Origin: Puniceicoccaceae bacterium
GTDB taxonomy: Bacteria; Verrucomicrobiota; Verrucomicrobiia; Opitutales; Coraliomargaritaceae
Direction of reading: 5' to 3'
Assembly (NCBI GenBank): GCA_002729725.1
Contig: PBYS01000035.1
Coordinates: forward strand, 1-64,000
DNA: 64,000 nt
Part shown: positions 1 to 9,194 of the stretch, in pieces
How the letters are laid out: each line of letters opens with the position of its first letter
Numbering within the stretch: the stretch's first letter is position 1
Made by a program: the position numbers and the translations under genes
The notes under the pieces: model-generated
What the model was told of the DNA's origin: nothing
The model's database searches: none
What the model saw: the letters and a program-made list of their open reading frames with translations, nothing else

Positions 1-357
1 CGCTGAACATCGAATGCTTCCCCGGTAGCGGGGCTCTTTAGACCCCGTTCGCGCAGGGCTGGCCGAGCGCAACGGATGCTCCGAACCGAGGCTACTTAAA
101 CGAACATTGGGAACGCTGAACATCGAATGCTTCCCCTGTAGCGGGGCTCTTTAGACCCCGTTTGCGCAGGGCTGGCCGAGCGCAACGGATGCTCCGAACC
201 GAGGCTGAAGCACTCGGCTACTTAAACGAACATTGGGAACGTCGAACATCGAACGTCCAACGCTGAACATCGAATGCTTACCCTGTAGCGGGGCTCTTTA
301 GACCCCGTTCGCGTGGGGCTGGCCGAGCGCAACGGACGGTCCGAACCGAGGCTAGCT
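1..357. repeat. Cluster of three copies of an ~85-nt palindromic intergenic repeat
   Basis: No gene is visible in bases 1-371. Three related units start with GTAGCGGGG at 25, 138 and 285. Each follows a shared lead-in (CGCTGAACATCGAATGCTT at 1, 114 and 261). Copy 2 (138-221) is nearly complete and ends in GCTAC, complementary to its start. Copy 1 (25-95) lacks about 13 nt of the right-hand hairpin, a deletion bounded by a GGCT direct repeat. Copy 3 (285 to ~355) has a degraded right end. The units belong to the same family as the array at 2684-2968. They are non-coding and resemble REP/MITE-like extragenic palindromes. The left window edge may cut a longer array. Confidence 0.85.
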
Positions 358-371
358 ATGACTGCTAGAGC

Positions 372-1877
372 TCAATAAGTCGGCCGATACAAATTTCTAG
401 CCTTCTGCTCCCGGTAATTGGAGGCTTCGCTGGCTTTAGCGTCGAAATCGAGTGAATTGTCGTTGGTCTCTTTCCAACGAACAGCTGCCTTGGACCAAGC
501 TTCAGCTGCGATGTCGGAGATAATCGCAAACTGACGCTCAGAAAAGTTATCTTTGGCGGCATACACAGTCAACTTAACCTCAGGCCCCACCTTGTGCGTT
601 TCAGTCCATAATAAATCTGGCTCGTCATGTGGTGTATCGGGCTGAAAGAAGGTGCGTACCGCCCCTTTAACTACAAGCTCCCCACGGCAAAAGCCCATTT
701 TTTTCAAGACAAAACGGTAGTCCGCCCATAAGTGCTGCCCTGTGTCCGCACGCTCCGCTTCAACGATAAACCAATCCCGCAAATAGAGTGAGTTTTTAGT
801 ATCTTGGCGCGCCTGGAAAGACTCCGTCAAAATATTGCGCACCACCTCGGGCGAGACTTTCTGCCCCTTCAAGGCAAACAAGATGATAACAAAAGCGAAA
901 CCCAAAAATATAGGCAGATAGCGACCTTGATAGGAAAAAGCTAATAAACCTCCTACCAGCGCGAAGAGCGAGATCCCATAAAGAAAAATCACAGTTTTCT
1001 GACGCGACAAGCCCGAGCGAATCAAGCGGTGGTGAATGTGCCCCTGGTCTGGCCGAAAAATGGGCAAGCCCTTAATACCACGACGCAGCATCGCATAAGC
1101 GACATCTGCAATCGGTAAAGCCAGTGCTAAGACTGGCGCAATCAATGCCGCCAAAATGGTGCCCTTCTCTGAATTAACTAAGGAGAGCGCCGCAATTACA
1201 AAACCAATCAAATACGCACCAGAGTCCCCCATATACACTTTCGCCGGAGGAAAGTTATGAAAGAGGAAGCCTAAAATCGCGCCCATCATGCCCAATGCGA
1301 GCACGAAAGAAATCGCAACCCCCGACTGATAAGCCAGAAAGCCCAGCAGCGCCATGAGCATCAAGCCAATGCCCCCAGCGAGACCGTCGAGGCCATCGAT
1401 CAGATTGATCAAATTCATGATAGTGACGATCCAAGCGACTGTGAGCGCCATACTAAAAACCCCCAACTGGAGCACAATATCAGTAAAAGGCACACCAATT
1501 CTATCAATGGAAAGCCCGCACTCATGCGCAATCATGGCGATAATCACTTGAGCCAATAACTTCACCTTGGCACCGAGGGGGCGAAAATCATCAATAAAAC
1601 CAAGCAGAAACGAAGCAGCCGCACCGACAAAGATGCCGTAATGAACCAAGGTCTTATTATCCGTATGATCCAAATAAAAGAAGCAAAGGAGATAGGTGAC
1701 TGCAAAGCCTGCGACAATACCGATCCCTCCAATGCGTGGGATAATACCTGTATGCGTATGGTGGTGTTGCGGCTGATTATCTCCCCCCTGCCCCAAGCCA
1801 GCGTGTAAGCATAAATGAACCACCAACCAAGAGGCCAGGCAGCCGAGAAGAAGAAAAAATAGAGCAGAAAATAGCAC
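372..1877 (-). CDS. WecA/TagO/MraY-family polyprenyl-phosphate glycosyl-1-phosphate transferase
   Basis: Integral membrane enzyme that transfers a sugar-1-phosphate (probably GlcNAc-1-P or a relative) from UDP-sugar to undecaprenyl phosphate, the first step of a surface-glycan or O-antigen-type pathway. Visible family motifs are an HxH-rich first loop (residues 38-43), DD at 96-97, NLIDGLDGLAGG (158-169), MGDSG (216-220) and HIHHRL (280-285), among about ten hydrophobic segments. The start is GTG at 1877, directly before the first membrane segment. The protein is 501 residues, longer than typical WecA (~350): residues ~340-501 form a soluble C-terminal extension I cannot assign. It stands alone between repeat clusters, next to a MarR-like regulator, so the sugar substrate cannot be inferred. 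Confidence 0.9.
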   Translation of the reverse strand: MLFSALFFLLLGCLASWLVVHLCLHAGLGQGGDNQPQHHHTHTGIIPRIGGIGIVAGFAVTYLLCFFYLDHTDNKTLVHYGIFVGAAASFLLGFIDDFRPLGAKVKLLAQVIIAMIAHECGLSIDRIGVPFTDIVLQLGVFSMALTVAWIVTIMNLINLIDGLDGLAGGIGLMLMALLGFLAYQSGVAISFVLALGMMGAILGFLFHNFPPAKVYMGDSGAYLIGFVIAALSLVNSEKGTILAALIAPVLALALPIADVAYAMLRRGIKGLPIFRPDQGHIHHRLIRSGLSRQKTVIFLYGISLFALVGGLLAFSYQGRYLPIFLGFAFVIILFALKGQKVSPEVVRNILTESFQARQDTKNSLYLRDWFIVEAERADTGQHLWADYRFVLKKMGFCRGELVVKGAVRTFFQPDTPHDEPDLLWTETHKVGPEVKLTVYAAKDNFSERQFAIISDIAAEAWSKAAVRWKETNDNSLDFDAKASEASNYREQKARNLYRPTY

Positions 1878-2046
1878 GATTTAAGAAGCTAATAGGTCGG
1901 GAGCGTAAAAGTAAGCCAAGCAAGCTTGGCCGAATACTTAAGTTATAGAGAGGAGCACAAAAATAGTAAAAAAAACATACTGGCGAACTTCTTTTCACAT
2001 AAAAAGTGTGCTTACAGAATAGATCCGCACTCAATTCACTCAAAAG

Positions 2047-2592
2047 TCATATCACATACTCATCAGCCGAAGAGTCTTGATCGAAAAGCTTAGCCCCCCC
2101 CAAAACTGCCATCACGATCGGCACCAGCTTACGCGTGCGCTGCTGCCATGTCAGTAAGGTGCCCAGACGCCCCATGGCATGCTCACGTAAGGCTTCATTG
2201 TCCTCTTGCTGTATCAAAGATTCGAGCCCCTGCAATCGCTCCGAGCCCGAACTCAAATGCGGCTCAAACTGATCTTTGATAAATCCTCGCACCAAGCGCT
2301 TCATCGAAAGTTCAGGCTGATAGTGATCGCGACGACTGCCTGCAACATATTTAAGTTTCACCGCGCCTAGCTGTCGTAGTAGCTTCACTCCCTGACTGAC
2401 AGAACCCTTACTGATCTGCAAACGCTCAACAAGTTCATCGAAAGTAAGCGCTCGCGGCGAGCAATAGAGCAAACCGTAAATCTCACCAATCGAACGTGGC
2501 AGCCCAATCAAACTAGCCGCACGAACAAAGACATCGATCATCGATGCTTCCCATGCAGACAAAGCAGAGTCATTGGACGAAGAGGCGGACAT
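2047..2592 (-). CDS. GbsR/MarR-family winged-helix transcriptional regulator
   Basis: A 181-residue DNA-binding protein. Residues ~30-100 contain a MarR/GbsR-type winged helix: a start helix with GLPRSIGEIYGLLYCSP, a recognition region with LQISKGSVSQGVKLLRQLG, and a basic wing (VAGSRRDHY). The C-terminal half is helical and probably dimerises. GbsR relatives control osmoprotectant uptake or synthesis, but no such gene is adjacent, so the target is unknown. A perfect inverted repeat, TTGTTCAA-N6-TTGAACAA, lies 60-80 nt upstream (2652-2673) and is a plausible autoregulatory operator. The start is ATG. The gene is transcribed toward the glycosyltransferase gene and separated from it by about 170 nt. 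Confidence 0.85.
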   Translation of the reverse strand: MSASSSNDSALSAWEASMIDVFVRAASLIGLPRSIGEIYGLLYCSPRALTFDELVERLQISKGSVSQGVKLLRQLGAVKLKYVAGSRRDHYQPELSMKRLVRGFIKDQFEPHLSSGSERLQGLESLIQQEDNEALREHAMGRLGTLLTWQQRTRKLVPIVMAVLGGAKLFDQDSSADEYVI

Positions 2593-2651
2593 GATTCAAA
2601 AAAAAGAAAAAAACGGTCAGTAGAACTAGCAAACTGGCAGCCCACCTCAGT

Positions 2652-2673
2652 TTGTTCAAGATTTATTGAACAA
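2652..2673. promoter_or_regulatory. Inverted repeat, candidate operator of the GbsR/MarR-type regulator
   Basis: Perfect 8-nt arms TTGTTCAA and TTGAACAA are separated by 6 nt, about 60 nt upstream of the regulator start codon at 2592. The length and symmetry fit a dimeric winged-helix regulator. Binding and autoregulation are inferred. Confidence 0.5.
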
Positions 2674-2683
2674 GATATATAAA

Positions 2684-2968
2684 GTAGCGGGGCGCTTCAG
2701 CCCCCGTTCACGTATGAGCGGGCCGGGAGCAACAGCATGCCCGAACCGAGGCTAAAGCACTCGGCTACTAAAGACGCGCTCTAGTAGCGGGGGACTTTAG
2801 ACCCCGTTCGCGTATGAGCGGGCCGAGATCAACAGCAGGTCGGAACCGAGGCTAAAGCACTCGGCTACTGAAGACGCGCTCTAGTAGCGGGGGACTTTAG
2901 ACCCCGTTCTCGTATGAGCGGGCCGAGATCAACAGCAGGTCGGAACCGAGGCTAAAGCACTCGGCTAC
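2684..2968. repeat. Tandem array of three 85-nt palindromic repeats at exact 100-bp period
   Basis: Bases 2593-2982 contain no gene. Units lie at 2684-2768, 2784-2868 and 2884-2968, separated by identical or near-identical 15-nt spacers, giving a 100-bp period. Each unit begins GTAGCGGGG and ends CTCGGCTAC. The first and last 26 nt are imperfect inverted copies of each other (19 of 26 positions pair), and each arm can also fold on itself (GGGG..CCCC and CCGAG..CTCGG). The two right-hand units are almost identical. The family is shared with the cluster at 1-357. It is not CRISPR, because the spacers are constant. Confidence 0.9.
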
Positions 2969-2982
2969 TTAATGATCGCACA

Positions 2983-4335
2983 CTATACGTGAGCTCGCAT
3001 GAAGGCTTTGATCGCTTCGGGTGTGGGCTCGACGCTGTATTTGACGATCTCGCGCTGCTTTAATTCCTCCAACGAGGGATGGGTGGAATCCTCACCGATC
3101 GCGGCTTGAATGGTGTCGGGGAATTTTGCAGGATGCGCCGTCGAGAGAATGATCTCTTTGCCCTCAAAGCCTTCAGCAAAGCCGCAGGCGGTGTGCGGAT
3201 CGGCGACGTATCCATACTTGGCATACACATCTTTAATGATGCGGGCAATCTGAGCGTCGTCGGTGCGGGAACTGCTAAAGCCAGCAGCATCGAACTGATC
3301 AAATACGTATTTCCCGGTCTGCTTAAAGGTCTTAATGATCTCGCGCACTTTAGCGGAATCGCGCCCTTCAGCATAATAGAGGAAGCGCTCAAAGTTGGAC
3401 GCTACCTGAATATCCATCGACGGCGCCACGCTGGGTGCGACCTCATCGAGCTGATAGGTGCCGGTCTGGAAGAGGCGGTGCAAAATGTCGTTTTGATTGG
3501 TTGCCACGCGGAAGCCTTTGATCGGCACCCCCATGCGCTGCACCAGCCAGCCGGCCAGCACGTTGCCGAAGTTACCAGTGGGCACTACGAATGTGATGTC
3601 GTCGCGCACATCTGCGGGCAGACGGAAGTAAGCGGACAAATAATACACGCACTGAGCGAGAATCCGTGCAAGGTTGATCGAATTGACAGCAGACAAACCA
3701 ACTTCGGCGGCGAATTCGTGGTCTTCAAAGACCGTCTTCATGGCGGTTTGCGCGTCGTCGAAGCTGCCCTTGATCGCCAACGGGAATACATTGTCGGCCC
3801 CGGTGCAGGTCATCTGACGCTCTTGCAGCGGCGAAATACGACCATCGGGATAGAGGATAAATGTGGTGACGCCCTCCTTGCCAAGCAGGCCGTGGATCGC
3901 GGCCGCGCCGGTATCGCCGGAAGTGGCGCCGAGCACGGAGATGCGATTGCCAGTGCGGGTGATCTGCGATTCGTAAAGGTTACCGAGCAGTTGCAGCGCG
4001 AAGTCTTTAAACGCGAGCGTCGGGCCGTGGAAGAGCTCGAGCACGTAGCGCTCGTCGTCAAGCTTCACAATCGGCGCGATGTCGGCATGGTCAAACTTGG
4101 TGTAGCTGCGGCGGACGACTTTTTTGAGTTCGGCGGGATCGATATCGGTGGCGAAGATACGAAAGAAAGCCTCACAGAGCTCGGCGTAACTGAGTTTCGA
4201 CCACTCGCTCAAATAGGGCTTCAGGTCGGGCAATTCCTCAGGCAAATAAAGCCCGCCATCGGGCGCGAGACCTTGCGCCACCGCAGTGGAAAAAGAAACG
4301 GGGGGCACTTGGCCGCGTGTGCTGGTAAATTGCAT
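2983..4335 (-). CDS. thrC: Threonine synthase
   Basis: PLP-dependent cytoplasmic enzyme converting O-phospho-L-homoserine to threonine, the last step of threonine biosynthesis. The N-terminal pattern (QFTSTRGQ, then APDGGLYLPEELP) and the PLP-lysine segment GPTLAFKDFALQLLGNL (K110) are diagnostic, as are SGDTGAAAIHG and PTGNFGNVLAGW. Length 450 is normal for the longer bacterial/fungal-type threonine synthase. The start is ATG at 4335. It lies 58 nt downstream of lysC on the same strand, so the two form an aspartate-family unit. Homoserine kinase (thrB) is 58 kb away in this window. A long antisense reading frame across this gene is a shadow. Confidence 0.97.
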   Translation of the reverse strand: MQFTSTRGQVPPVSFSTAVAQGLAPDGGLYLPEELPDLKPYLSEWSKLSYAELCEAFFRIFATDIDPAELKKVVRRSYTKFDHADIAPIVKLDDERYVLELFHGPTLAFKDFALQLLGNLYESQITRTGNRISVLGATSGDTGAAAIHGLLGKEGVTTFILYPDGRISPLQERQMTCTGADNVFPLAIKGSFDDAQTAMKTVFEDHEFAAEVGLSAVNSINLARILAQCVYYLSAYFRLPADVRDDITFVVPTGNFGNVLAGWLVQRMGVPIKGFRVATNQNDILHRLFQTGTYQLDEVAPSVAPSMDIQVASNFERFLYYAEGRDSAKVREIIKTFKQTGKYVFDQFDAAGFSSSRTDDAQIARIIKDVYAKYGYVADPHTACGFAEGFEGKEIILSTAHPAKFPDTIQAAIGEDSTHPSLEELKQREIVKYSVEPTPEAIKAFMRAHV

Positions 4336-4393
4336 AGTTCTCAGTTTGCTGTCACAGCAATAGAGTCAATGGAGAATTAACTTGTTTACGAGA

Positions 4394-5608
<1,215 letters not shown>

Positions 5609-5773
5609 GTTATTGAAAGCTGATGAAGCGCAAGATGCGCGTAAATAATAAATCGAAATGATTCGAGGAGAGGCGCCTACGCAATACTAGCGGGCAGAAG
5701 TTTCAAGGAAAGATTATCGGATATAAAGACATAGGTTGACGAGCTGGGCAAAAGCGCGTTTAAGAACTTTTTC

Positions 5774-6514
5774 ATGACTGTATCTGACCAAGCGGAACCG
5801 AAACCGAAATATAAACGCATCATCCTCAAACTCAGTGGGGAAGTGCTTCGAAATGCCCAAGATGGTGAACCCATCGACCCTGCGACACTCAAAGCGATCT
5901 GCGAAGAGGTGAAAAAAGTCTACGATATCGGGGTGCAAGTTGGCCTCGTCATCGGTGGCGGTAACATCTTCCGCGGGCTCAGCGGCGCGGAAATGAAAGG
6001 CGTCGATCGCACTACAGGCGACTACATGGGCATGCTGGCCACTGTGATCAACGGCCTCGCGCTGATGGATTGCCTGGAGAAACTGGGCGTCACTGTGCGC
6101 CTGCAAAGCGCCATCCCGATGGCGAAATTGGCCGAGCCATTCATACTACGCCGTGCCACACGCCACTTAGAGCGCGGCCGCGTCGTCATTTTTGCAGGTG
6201 GCACCGGCAACCCCTACTTCTCGACCGATACCGCTGCCGCGCTACGCGCCAGCGAAACTGGCGCGAACATGCTGATGAAAGCCACCAAGGTGGACGGCAT
6301 TTACAATAAAGATCCGGAGCAACATACAGATGCCGTGAAATACGATCATGTGCCCTACATCGATGCCCTGCGTGATCGCCTCAAGATTATGGACTCGACC
6401 GCATTTTCGCTTTGCATGGAAAACAAGCTTCCTATTCTCGTATTTAGCATGAAGGAGCCTGGCTCGATCTACCGTGCCGTCATGGGCGAAGAGATCGGCA
6501 CCCTGGTCGACTAG
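5774..6514 (+). CDS. pyrH: UMP kinase
   Basis: Phosphorylates UMP to UDP in pyrimidine nucleotide synthesis; a hexameric amino-acid-kinase-fold enzyme. Seen are ILKLSGEVL near residue 16, [10 protein letters not shown] (~55-64), the [15 protein letters not shown] helix, and the C-terminal [19 protein letters not shown]. Length 246 is typical. The start is ATG. It is followed after 63 nt by frr, the standard pyrH-frr pairing seen in many bacteria, where tsf usually precedes; tsf is not in this window. Confidence 0.96.
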   Translation: MTVSDQAEPKPKYKRIILKLSGEVLRNAQDGEPIDPATLKAICEEVKKVYDIGVQVGLVIGGGNIFRGLSGAEMKGVDRTTGDYMGMLATVINGLALMDCLEKLGVTVRLQSAIPMAKLAEPFILRRATRHLERGRVVIFAGGTGNPYFSTDTAAALRASETGANMLMKATKVDGIYNKDPEQHTDAVKYDHVPYIDALRDRLKIMDSTAFSLCMENKLPILVFSMKEPGSIYRAVMGEEIGTLVD

Positions 6515-6577
6515 ACGCTGAAGAGGCAATCCGCTCCCTGACTCACTCTTCGTTTTTCACATTTAAATTTTATTATC

Positions 6578-7135
6578 ATGCCAAAAGAAATCCTCAAATC
6601 CATGCACGCCGATATGAAAAAGGCGGTCGATCACACACTGCACGAATTCAGCAGCCTACACACTGGCAAGGCAACGCCCGCCATGCTGGACGGCGTGCGC
6701 ATCAATGCCTACGGCAGCTCAGTGACATTGAAGGAAGTCGCCGCAGTCACGACGCCCGACGCCCGCACAATTATGGTGCAACCTTGGGACAAGAGCGTGC
6801 TCAAAGATGTCGAAAAGGGCATTCAAGAAGCCAACCTCGGCCTCAATCCGATCATCGATGGTGGCATCCTACGCGTCCCGGTGCCAGAGCTCACCGGCCA
6901 ACGCCGCCAGGAACTGGCAAAAACTGCAGGTGGCATGGCCGAAGATGGCCGTGTGCGCGTGCGCCAAGGCCGCCGCGATGCACTCAGCCTCTTGAAGACT
7001 GCTAAAAATGACGACGGTCTGCCCGAGGACGATTTCAAGCGCTACGAGAAAGAAGTGCAAAAAGCACACGACGACTACATCGCCGAAATCAACCAGCATT
7101 TGGCCACTAAGGAAGCCGACCTCAAGAAGGTCTAA
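6578..7135 (+). CDS. frr: Ribosome recycling factor
   Basis: Splits post-termination ribosomes together with EF-G. Length 185 is the standard size. The sequence has the family pattern throughout: an N-terminal helix, then HTGKATPAMLDGVRI, PWDKSVLKDVEKGIQEANLGLNP, and VPVPELTGQRRQELAK, with a charged C-terminal helix. It sits directly downstream of pyrH and upstream of proB. The frr-proB gap holds a strong 12-bp hairpin (7152-7191). Confidence 0.96.
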   Translation: MPKEILKSMHADMKKAVDHTLHEFSSLHTGKATPAMLDGVRINAYGSSVTLKEVAAVTTPDARTIMVQPWDKSVLKDVEKGIQEANLGLNPIIDGGILRVPVPELTGQRRQELAKTAGGMAEDGRVRVRQGRRDALSLLKTAKNDDGLPEDDFKRYEKEVQKAHDDYIAEINQHLATKEADLKKV

Positions 7136-7151
7136 TTCAGAAGCCCGTAGA

Positions 7152-7191
7152 CAGAGGTCAGAGGACATCACGCCCGATGCTCTGACCTCTG
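7152..7191 (+). terminator. Strong intercistronic hairpin between frr and proB
   Basis: CAGAGGTCAGAG (7152-7163) and CTCTGACCTCTG (7180-7191) are perfect 12-nt complements around a 16-nt loop. No U-tract follows, so it is not a canonical intrinsic terminator. It may attenuate transcription, protect the upstream mRNA end, or be a remnant of an intergenic repeat. The type assigned here is tentative. Confidence 0.4.
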
Positions 7192-7215
7192 CGCTCAGCT
7201 TTAAGCGCTCTGGAA

Positions 7216-8280
7216 ATGTTGAATCAAGCTAAACGCATCGTCATCAAGCTCGGCACTGGCGTGCTCACGTCCGGGATCGGCAACTTAGATACAGATCGCA
7301 TTGCGACCCTCTGTGCGCAGGTAAGCACCTTGCGCCAGCGTGGCATCGAGGTGATCCTAGTCAGCTCTGGCGCAGTCGGTCTAGGCATGGGCAAACTCGC
7401 CCTGGACAAGCGCCCCAAAGACCTCGCGACGCTACAAGCCTGCGCAGCAGTCGGCCAAAGCATCTTGATCAACACCTGGCAAAAATGTTTCGACCCACAT
7501 AAGCTGACAGTGGCGCAGATCTTACTGACCCGCGAAGATTTGCGCGCACGCCACCGGCACAACGCCGTCTTTAACACCATCGAGCGCCTACTGGCCAATG
7601 GAGCCGTGCCGATCGTGAACGAAAACGACACGGTCAGCGCTGCTGAGATCAAGTTTGGCGACAACGACCCCCTCTCGGCACTGGTGGCCAGCGTCACGAA
7701 TGCCGACATGCTCTTCATTCTGTCCAACATCCCTGGCCTGATCGACATGCAGGGCACTGGCGAAGTGGTGCCAACCGTCGCATCCATCACGCCCGAAATC
7801 GAGGCGATGGCACAGGGCACCAAACATACCACCTCGGTGGGTGGCATGATCAGCAAGCTTTCAGCCGCAAAAATTGCCCATCGCGCTGGCTGCGGCGTAA
7901 TTATTGGCAGCGGCAGTGACTCCGAACTCTTCAATAAACTACTACAAGGCGAAAGCGTCGGCACCTACTTCATGCCGAGCCAGGAGCCGGTCAAATCACA
8001 CAAGCGCTGGATCGCGATTCAAGACGCCACTCACGGCTCGATCACAGTGGACGCCGGCGCAGTCGCGGCGCTAATCGAACGCGGCAAAAGCCTACTGCGC
8101 GCAGGTATCGTCCGCTGCGAGGGTAACTTTGAGAGCGGAGACGTGGTGCACATCTGCGCGCCCAATGGAGCAACCATCGCACACGGAATCGTGAACTACG
8201 ATATGGAACGCCTCAGCAGCGACCTTGCAGAGCTGGAAGACAACGTAGTGGTGCACCGCGACCATTTAGTGCTGCTTTAG
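7216..8280 (+). CDS. proB: Glutamate 5-kinase
   Basis: First enzyme of proline biosynthesis, forming gamma-glutamyl phosphate. The amino-acid-kinase domain shows RIVIKLGTGVLTS (8-20), VILVSSGAVGLGMGKL, NENDTVSAAEIKFGDND and GGMISKLSAAKIA. A C-terminal PUA domain (residues ~265-350, with RGKSLLRAGIVRCEGNFESGD) matches the long ProB form. Length 354 is normal. The start is ATG at 7216. proA is not in the window. Confidence 0.96.
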   Translation: MLNQAKRIVIKLGTGVLTSGIGNLDTDRIATLCAQVSTLRQRGIEVILVSSGAVGLGMGKLALDKRPKDLATLQACAAVGQSILINTWQKCFDPHKLTVAQILLTREDLRARHRHNAVFNTIERLLANGAVPIVNENDTVSAAEIKFGDNDPLSALVASVTNADMLFILSNIPGLIDMQGTGEVVPTVASITPEIEAMAQGTKHTTSVGGMISKLSAAKIAHRAGCGVIIGSGSDSELFNKLLQGESVGTYFMPSQEPVKSHKRWIAIQDATHGSITVDAGAVAALIERGKSLLRAGIVRCEGNFESGDVVHICAPNGATIAHGIVNYDMERLSSDLAELEDNVVVHRDHLVLL

Positions 8281-8334
8281 CAATCAAGCACTACCAAGGG
8301 CCGAGGACCAAGGATCAAGGGGACCAAGGATCAA

Positions 8335-9117
8335 CTACCAACTCACACGCAAGCCGTCATAGGCGAGGTGTATATTCTCCGGCAGCGATGCCTCAGTCTC
8401 ATCGTGATCGACCATATAGGTCATGTGTGTGAGAAAAGAAATTGGCGCATCCATTTCCTGTGCAGTTTGGGTGGCCTCGCCAATCGTCATGTGCGAAGGG
8501 TGTGGATTCGGGCGCAGACCATCGAGAATGACCACATCAGAGCCTTCAGCAATCAAGCGCGCCTCCTCTCCCACTGCTTTGCAATCGGTGAAATAGGTGA
8601 ACTGTTTTCCCGTCTCTGCCTCGGTAAATACGAGCCCCAAGACTTCGATCGCTCCATGTGGCAAGGCCACTGATTCAACAGTGCCGCCGGGAAGCTCCAG
8701 GGTTTTAGGCATGCGCTCTAACTTGAAGGCGGGATAGCCCTTGACCAATGGCTTATCTAAGATCGCATAAGGGAAGATTTGCTGAATGCGTGCCAGGCCC
8801 TCTTCGCTGCTATAGACTGGCAAGGCCTCGCCTCCATTGAGATCGCAAAAGCGGCGCAAATCATCCATCCCTAGGATGTGATCGGCGTGCCCGTGTGTCA
8901 GAATAAAAGTATCTATTTGATCCAATCCATGCTGGATGCACTGCATGCGAAACTCTGGCGCCGCATCGACTTGTATGTGGTGCCCGCCCATTTCCACGTG
9001 GATCGAGGTGCGCGTGCGCCAGTTTTTGGGATTGCTCATATCGCAGCCCTCACCTTCGGGTTGCGCAATCATAGGCACGCCCTGCGAGGTGCCCGTTCCT
9101 AAAAAAATGATCTCCAT
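8335..9117 (-). CDS. MBL-fold metal-dependent hydrolase, PhnP-like
   Basis: Metallo-beta-lactamase-fold hydrolase of the PhnP/RNase Z-like branch. Residues 1-15 (MEIIFLGTGTSQGVP) are the usual start of this family, so I chose the ATG at 9117. An upstream in-frame ATG at 9168 would add 17 unlike residues. Metal ligands are visible as THGHADH (HxHxDH at 75-80), with later LPHG, YFTDC and LTHMTYMVDH motifs. Homologues include phosphoribosyl cyclic phosphodiesterases, but no phosphonate genes are nearby, so the substrate is undetermined. It converges with proB over a 54-nt gap that contains an ACCAAGGATCAA direct repeat. Confidence 0.85.
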   Translation of the reverse strand: MEIIFLGTGTSQGVPMIAQPEGEGCDMSNPKNWRTRTSIHVEMGGHHIQVDAAPEFRMQCIQHGLDQIDTFILTHGHADHILGMDDLRRFCDLNGGEALPVYSSEEGLARIQQIFPYAILDKPLVKGYPAFKLERMPKTLELPGGTVESVALPHGAIEVLGLVFTEAETGKQFTYFTDCKAVGEEARLIAEGSDVVILDGLRPNPHPSHMTIGEATQTAQEMDAPISFLTHMTYMVDHDETEASLPENIHLAYDGLRVSW

Positions 9118-9194
9118 AGTAAAGGAGATGGCGTGTCCCTCCGCGGCTGGCAATCCAGCAAGCGCCATTCACGATAATTTTTCATTCAACTCGC

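Noticed and set aside
1777..2043. 88-codon minus-strand frame upstream of the glycosyltransferase
   Set aside because: It overlaps the glycosyltransferase start in another frame and has no recognisable features.
2684..2968. Possible CRISPR array
   Set aside because: Repeats are 85 nt and the 15-nt spacers are constant, and no cas genes are present.
3079..4380. 433-codon plus-strand frame antisense to thrC
   Set aside because: It lies wholly over a confidently identified thrC, has no family features, and reflects GC-biased codon usage on the opposite strand.
5609..5773. Possible lysine riboswitch upstream of lysC
   Set aside because: The divergent gap is only 165 nt and I see none of the conserved lysine-aptamer elements.
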